64,000 nt of DNA from Trebonia sp963795335 (GTDB lineage: Bacteria; Actinomycetota; Actinomycetes; Streptosporangiales; Streptosporangiaceae): the NCBI GenBank assembly GCA_963795335.1, contig CAWCHI010000010.1, positions 434,001 to 498,000 of the forward strand, read 5' to 3'. Position 1 is the first letter of the stretch; each line of letters begins with the position of its first letter. This document shows positions 60,821 through 64,000 of the stretch, piece after piece. The notes beneath the pieces are model-generated. The model was not told where the DNA came from. It did not search any database and was given only the letters and a program-made list of their open reading frames with translations. Both the position numbers and the translations under genes were made by a program.

Positions 60821-60893
60821 GTTGCTGGCGGCGGCGAGGCTGACGCGGAGTCCTTCGGCTTCGCCGGCCCACCCTTCGCGTTCGGTTCAGCAT
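60821..60893 (-). pseudogene. second tnpB 3' fragment
   Basis: A 73-base piece (TTGCTGGCGGCGGCGAGGCT and CCTTCGGCTTCGCC) that repeats tnpB sequence also found at 53118-53190 and 60680-60740. The rest of the recombinase is missing. Confidence 0.6.
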
Positions 60894-60972
60894 AAGGGGA
60901 CGTACATATGGCCCGTATCCTCTGTCCGATTCTTTATGGAGAATCGCAGCGTGAAAGCCATTGGCGGCTGTT

Positions 60973-61287
60973 GTGGCGAATGATTACGGGTACTCGACCG
61001 AGGATTTTCGGTTCAGGGTCCTCTCAGATGCATCGGACGATCTGTCCGGTGTCTATGAGGTCTGGTGGCAGGCCAACGCCTTGTAGCCTGAGTGGCCGTT
61101 GAGCCGGCGTCTCCAGTTGGCTGAGGATGCTGTGGCCAGGCTTGTGCGTGACGGTCTGGTCAGGCTGTACCAGGGGGATTGGAAGACGGCCGGTAGCCAT
61201 CCGGTATCACTCGACGAGACGGAAGCGGTGTTGCGCGCGTGGGACACGTGGGCGATTCCTGATGGCCCGCATGTGTTCTTGTTGTGA
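60973..61287 (+). pseudogene. protein gene with in-frame amber stop
   Basis: One frame reads VANDYGYSTEDFRFRVLSDA, DDLSGVYEVWWQANAL, then TAG, then PEWPLSRRLQLAEDAVARLV, RDGLVRLYQGDWKTAGSHPV and VLRAWDTWAIPDGPHVFLL. The two sides belong to one protein of about 105 residues, so the stop at 61087-61089 (TAG where TAC or TGG is expected) has killed the gene. Small size and position in the toxin region suggest an immunity-like or accessory gene. Confidence 0.6.
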
Positions 61288-61899
61288 CGCAGGAGGGCAT
61301 TGCCATCCTGCAGAGCGGGCAAGGCTGAACGGCCGGCATCTGACGACGGTCCCGTTTGAGCGGTAAGAGGGAGACGCCCAGTAAGCGCAAGTATTGTCAT
61401 TTAAGCTGTGCCTGTTGGTTCTCAGACAAGATGATGCTTTCGACGAGGCCGAGATTCTCCCTGAGGAAGGAAGTGGGCTTGCAGGTCACGCAATGAGCGG
61501 ACATGCAGACCGCAAGGCAGCGAGTGCTATCAGGCGTCCTAATGGGCGCTCGCTTCCCGACTGATAGCCAACGCGGGCAGCCGGGAGCGCTGCAGAAAAC
61601 CGCCGGACCGCCGGGCTGACCGGGATACCACGGTCTGTCCCGCCAGAATCTATACGCACACCGATCGACGCGAATGGGAGTTCGCGTACTTTATGCAAAA
61701 TACTCAGTCTGGGGATGATCTGGCCACAGGCAGTGCGGCAAGCTAGGCCAGAGATTAACTCTGCTGTAGGTCGGCTGCCGCCGGGTCCGCCCCGGCGGTC
61801 GGGCACGCGCCAGCCACGCCTACGGTAGAAGACAGCGTCCGCCCGCGCGTTCCCGCGCTGCGGCGGGCGGCCCGCACGGTCTTCACGCAGGAGAGTGAC
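61288..61899. other. Gene-free interval between the toxin island and gabD
   Basis: About 610 bases with no convincing gene. It contains a perfect 7-bp hairpin, ACGCGAA-6 bases-TTCGCGT, at 61668-61687, and an imperfect one around 61519-61548. The long minus-strand open frame here is a shadow of the downstream gene. A ribosome site (GGAG) immediately precedes gabD. Confidence 0.5.
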
Positions 61900-63351
61900 A
61901 TGAGTATCACCGAGCTCACCGGCCTCGACGTCCCGACCGGGCTGCTGATCGGGGGCGAGTGGAGCAAGGGGGGCGCGAGCTTCCCGGTCCTCAACCCCGC
62001 GACCGAGGAGCCGCTGGCCGAGGTCGCCGACGGCACCGTGGCCGACGCGCTCGACGCGGTCAGCGCCGCCCAGACGGCCCTGCCGGGCTGGGCGGCCACG
62101 CCGCCCCGGCAGCGGGCGGAGATCTTGCGCAAGGCGTTCGAGCTCATGACGGCCCGGTCGGAGCAGTTCGCCCGCCTCATGTCGGCCGAGAACGGCAAGT
62201 CGCTGCGCGACGCCCGGGGCGAGGCGGCCTACGCGGCCGAGTTCTTCCGCTGGTACGCCGAGGAGGCGGTCCGGATCGAGGGGACGCTGATGCGGGCGCC
62301 GGCCGGGGGCAACCGCATCCTCACCCTGCACCAGCCGATCGGGGTGGCGCTGCTGGTCACGCCGTGGAACTTCCCGGCCGCGATGGCGACAAGGAAGATC
62401 GGCCCGGCCCTGGCGGCGGGCTGCCCGGTCGTGCTCAAGCCGGCCGAGGACACCCCGCTGACCGCCCTCGCCCTGGCCGACCTGCTGCGCGAGGCGGGCG
62501 TTCCCGACGGTGTGGTCAACGTGGTCAGCACCAGCAAGCCGGCCGAGGTGGTGGCGGCGATGCTGGACGACCCGCGGGTGCGCAAGCTCTCCTTCACCGG
62601 CTCGACCGAAGTCGGCCGGGTGCTGCTCGGCCAGGCGGCCAAGCGGGTCGTTAACACCTCGATGGAGCTCGGCGGGAACGCCCCGTTCATTATCTTCGAC
62701 GACGCCGACATCCCCGCCGCGGTCGAGGGCGCGCTGATCGCCAAGATGCGCAACGGCGGCGAGGCCTGCACCGCCGCCAACCGCTTCTACGTCCACGAGG
62801 CGGTGGCCGACGAGTTCACCGCCGCCTTCGCCGCCCGGCTCAGGTCGCTGGTCGTCGGGCCCGGCCTGGACGAGGGCACCGACCTCGGCCCGCTGGTCAA
62901 CGAGGCGACCCGGAGCAAGGTCGCGGGCCTGGTCGACGACGCCACCGGCCACGGCGCGGCCCTGGTGACCGGCGGGCGGGCCCCGGAGCGGCGCGGCTAC
63001 TTCTACGAGCCGACCCTGCTCGACGCCGTGCCGGCCGACGCGGCGCTGCTCAGCACCGAGATCTTCGGGCCGGTCGCCCCGGTGGTCCGGTTCAGCGACG
63101 AGGCGGACGCGGTCCGCTGGGCCAACGCGTCCGAGTTCGGCCTCGTCTGCTACGTCTACACCGGGGACCTGCGCCGCGGGCTGCGGGTGTCGGAGGCGCT
63201 GGAGACCGGCATGGTCGGGCTCAACCGCGGCCTGGTGTCCGACCCGGCCGCCCCGTTCGGCGGGGTCAAGCAGTCCGGCCTCGGCCGCGAGGGGGCCCAC
63301 GAGGGGCTCCTGGAGTACACCGAGACCAAGTACATCGCGACCGACTGGTAA
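61900..63351 (+). CDS. gabD: NAD(P)-dependent succinate-semialdehyde dehydrogenase-type enzyme
   Basis: A 483-residue aldehyde dehydrogenase. Seen: LLIGGEWSKGG and FPVLNPATEEPLAEVADGT at the start, VTPWNFPAAMATRKIGPALA (NAD pocket), KLSFTGSTEVGR, the catalytic Glu in NTSMELGGNAPFIIF, Cys in RNGGEACTAANRFY, and EIFGPVAPVVRFSDEADAV near the end. The family (GabD type) oxidises succinate semialdehyde or related aldehydes. Length and motifs are intact. Start ATG follows CAGGAGAGTGAC. Confidence 0.85.
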   Translation: MSITELTGLDVPTGLLIGGEWSKGGASFPVLNPATEEPLAEVADGTVADALDAVSAAQTALPGWAATPPRQRAEILRKAFELMTARSEQFARLMSAENGKSLRDARGEAAYAAEFFRWYAEEAVRIEGTLMRAPAGGNRILTLHQPIGVALLVTPWNFPAAMATRKIGPALAAGCPVVLKPAEDTPLTALALADLLREAGVPDGVVNVVSTSKPAEVVAAMLDDPRVRKLSFTGSTEVGRVLLGQAAKRVVNTSMELGGNAPFIIFDDADIPAAVEGALIAKMRNGGEACTAANRFYVHEAVADEFTAAFAARLRSLVVGPGLDEGTDLGPLVNEATRSKVAGLVDDATGHGAALVTGGRAPERRGYFYEPTLLDAVPADAALLSTEIFGPVAPVVRFSDEADAVRWANASEFGLVCYVYTGDLRRGLRVSEALETGMVGLNRGLVSDPAAPFGGVKQSGLGREGAHEGLLEYTETKYIATDW

Positions 63352-63478
63352 CGCGCGAACCCCCGCCGGCTGGGTCATTCCGGGCGGCGGTCCGGGCCCT
63401 GCGGGCAGCTAGCAGGCCAAGATCATGCGGTCCGGACCGGGACCGCCGGTCCATCCGCGCGCTTAGTGAGAAATTAAG

Positions 63479-63505
63479 AAGTGTTAACCACTTACCTAAT
63501 TAGGT
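63479..63505. promoter_or_regulatory. Adjacent palindromes upstream of the dehydrogenase gene
   Basis: A perfect 12-base palindrome ACCTAATTAGGT (63494-63505) directly follows an imperfect one, AAGTG-TTAAC-CACTT (63479-63493). They lie 95-120 bases before the nucleotide-sugar dehydrogenase start in an A/T-rich window, which suggests a repressor or activator site. Confidence 0.5.
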
Positions 63506-63599
63506 GTCGGGCTGAGCTGCCAGCGGAATGCCGATACAGTAGGCGCGCGGTTTTCGGCCGGGCATAACGTGCCCACCCCAGCGAAGGAGATTGGCGAGC

Positions 63600-64000
63600 A
63601 TGACGACACCGGCTTCAGGGCCCGAGTTCGAGCGCGACGTGGTCGTGGTCGGCGGCTGTGGGCATGTGGGCCTGCCGTTGGCGATCGCGTTCGCTGAGCG
63701 GGGTTTGCGGGTGGGGATTTATGATGTGGGTGCGGCGGCGGTGGAGACGGTGAACGCGGGGCGGTTGCCGTTTGATGAGCCGGGGGCGGGGCCGGTGCTG
63801 GAGCGGGCGGTGGGTTCGGGGGCGCTGGTGGCGTCGGCGGACCCGGCGATTGTGGGCAGTGCGGAGCATGTGGTGGTGGTGATCGGGACGCCGGTCGATG
63901 AGCACCTGAACCCGAACCAGACCGCGATCCCGAAGGCGCTGGGGGGGTGTGCGCCGTTCCTGCGGGATGGGCAGTTGCTGGTGTTGCGGTCGACGGTGTT
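63600..64000 (+). CDS. UDP-glucose/GDP-mannose dehydrogenase family protein (partial)
   Basis: Only the first 133 codons are inside the window. Seen: a Rossmann start DVVVVGGCGHVGLPLAIAFA, ERGLRVGIYDVGAAAVETVN, then EHVVVVIGTPVDEHLNPN and LRDGQLLVLRSTV. These enzymes oxidise nucleotide sugars to uronic acids for cell-surface polysaccharides. The start ATG follows GAAGGAGATTGG. Codon usage is unlike the neighbours (many GGG, GTG, TTG and GAT), typical of transferred polysaccharide genes. The gene runs off the right edge. Confidence 0.8.
   Translation, partial: MTTPASGPEFERDVVVVGGCGHVGLPLAIAFAERGLRVGIYDVGAAAVETVNAGRLPFDEPGAGPVLERAVGSGALVASADPAIVGSAEHVVVVIGTPVDEHLNPNQTAIPKALGGCAPFLRDGQLLVLRSTV

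Noticed and set aside
61486..63378. 630-codon minus-strand frame opposite gabD
   Set aside because: Antisense shadow of a clear aldehyde dehydrogenase in GC-rich DNA; its sequence is Arg/Gly-rich with no domain.

Overview
The window is very GC-rich with third-position GC bias and many GTG starts. It carries families typical of Actinomycetota: DUF3145, DUF4191, DUF5998, mycothiol-dependent DinB-fold proteins, a GlnR-type operator at glnA, and a pepA-lpdA-sucB-lipB-lipA-glnA neighbourhood. A mycelial or Streptosporangiales-like actinobacterium is the most likely source; that rank is inference.

Layout. 0.2-5.8 kb: small housekeeping genes (deaminase, DUF1508, GNAT, alpha/beta hydrolase, DinB-like, FUSC-type membrane protein, MTHFR-like). 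6.1-19.6 kb: central-metabolism block with glnA (preceded by a double GlnR box), RDD protein, DUF4191, lipA, lipB, an intradiol dioxygenase, a TIGR01777 epimerase, the 2-oxoacid dehydrogenase E2 (sucB), E3 (lpdA) and leucyl aminopeptidase (pepA). Many of these essential-looking genes are broken by small indels, sometimes several per gene, while neighbouring genes are clean; local sequence error is the likeliest reason. 20-24 kb: an iron(III)/phosphonate-type ABC importer operon. 24.3-31.9 kb: ChrB-N/COG4280 pair, peptidase E, DUF5998, phosphodiesterase, rhodanese and a secreted GH16-like protein. 32-35.7 kb: a compact conjugation-like operon (replication-relaxation protein, VirD4/FtsK-like ATPase, J-domain membrane protein). 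35.8-41.2 kb: ArsB-like permease, apolipoprotein N-acyltransferase, DUF3145, SDR and a secreted BMP-like protein.

41.5-61.3 kb is the accessory island and the main discovery. A giant RHS/YD-repeat protein (over 3,200 residues, three LamG domains, DNRLRE-like module, RHS core) leads into a pretoxin Hint domain and a C-terminal toxin that closely matches DddA-type (SCP1.201-like) double-stranded-DNA cytidine deaminases, followed by an Imm1-like immunity gene. Downstream are two orphan modules, each a truncated copy of the same Hint domain fused to a different toxin tip and followed by its own immunity gene. A roughly 160-bp Hint segment is almost identical in all three and is a natural seam for tip exchange. 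After every immunity gene lies the same end of a Tn554-like element: complete after the first (tnpA-tnpB-tnpC, two tyrosine recombinases plus a small protein, translationally coupled), and as remnants after the second and third. The third remnant is interrupted by a complete IS3-family element with a 3-bp target duplication, and a 33-bp IS end lies further on. The array therefore looks like a toxin-tip cassette bank punctuated by a tyrosine-recombinase transposon.

61.9-64 kb returns to ordinary genes: an aldehyde dehydrogenase of the succinate-semialdehyde type and the start of a nucleotide-sugar dehydrogenase with distinct codon usage.
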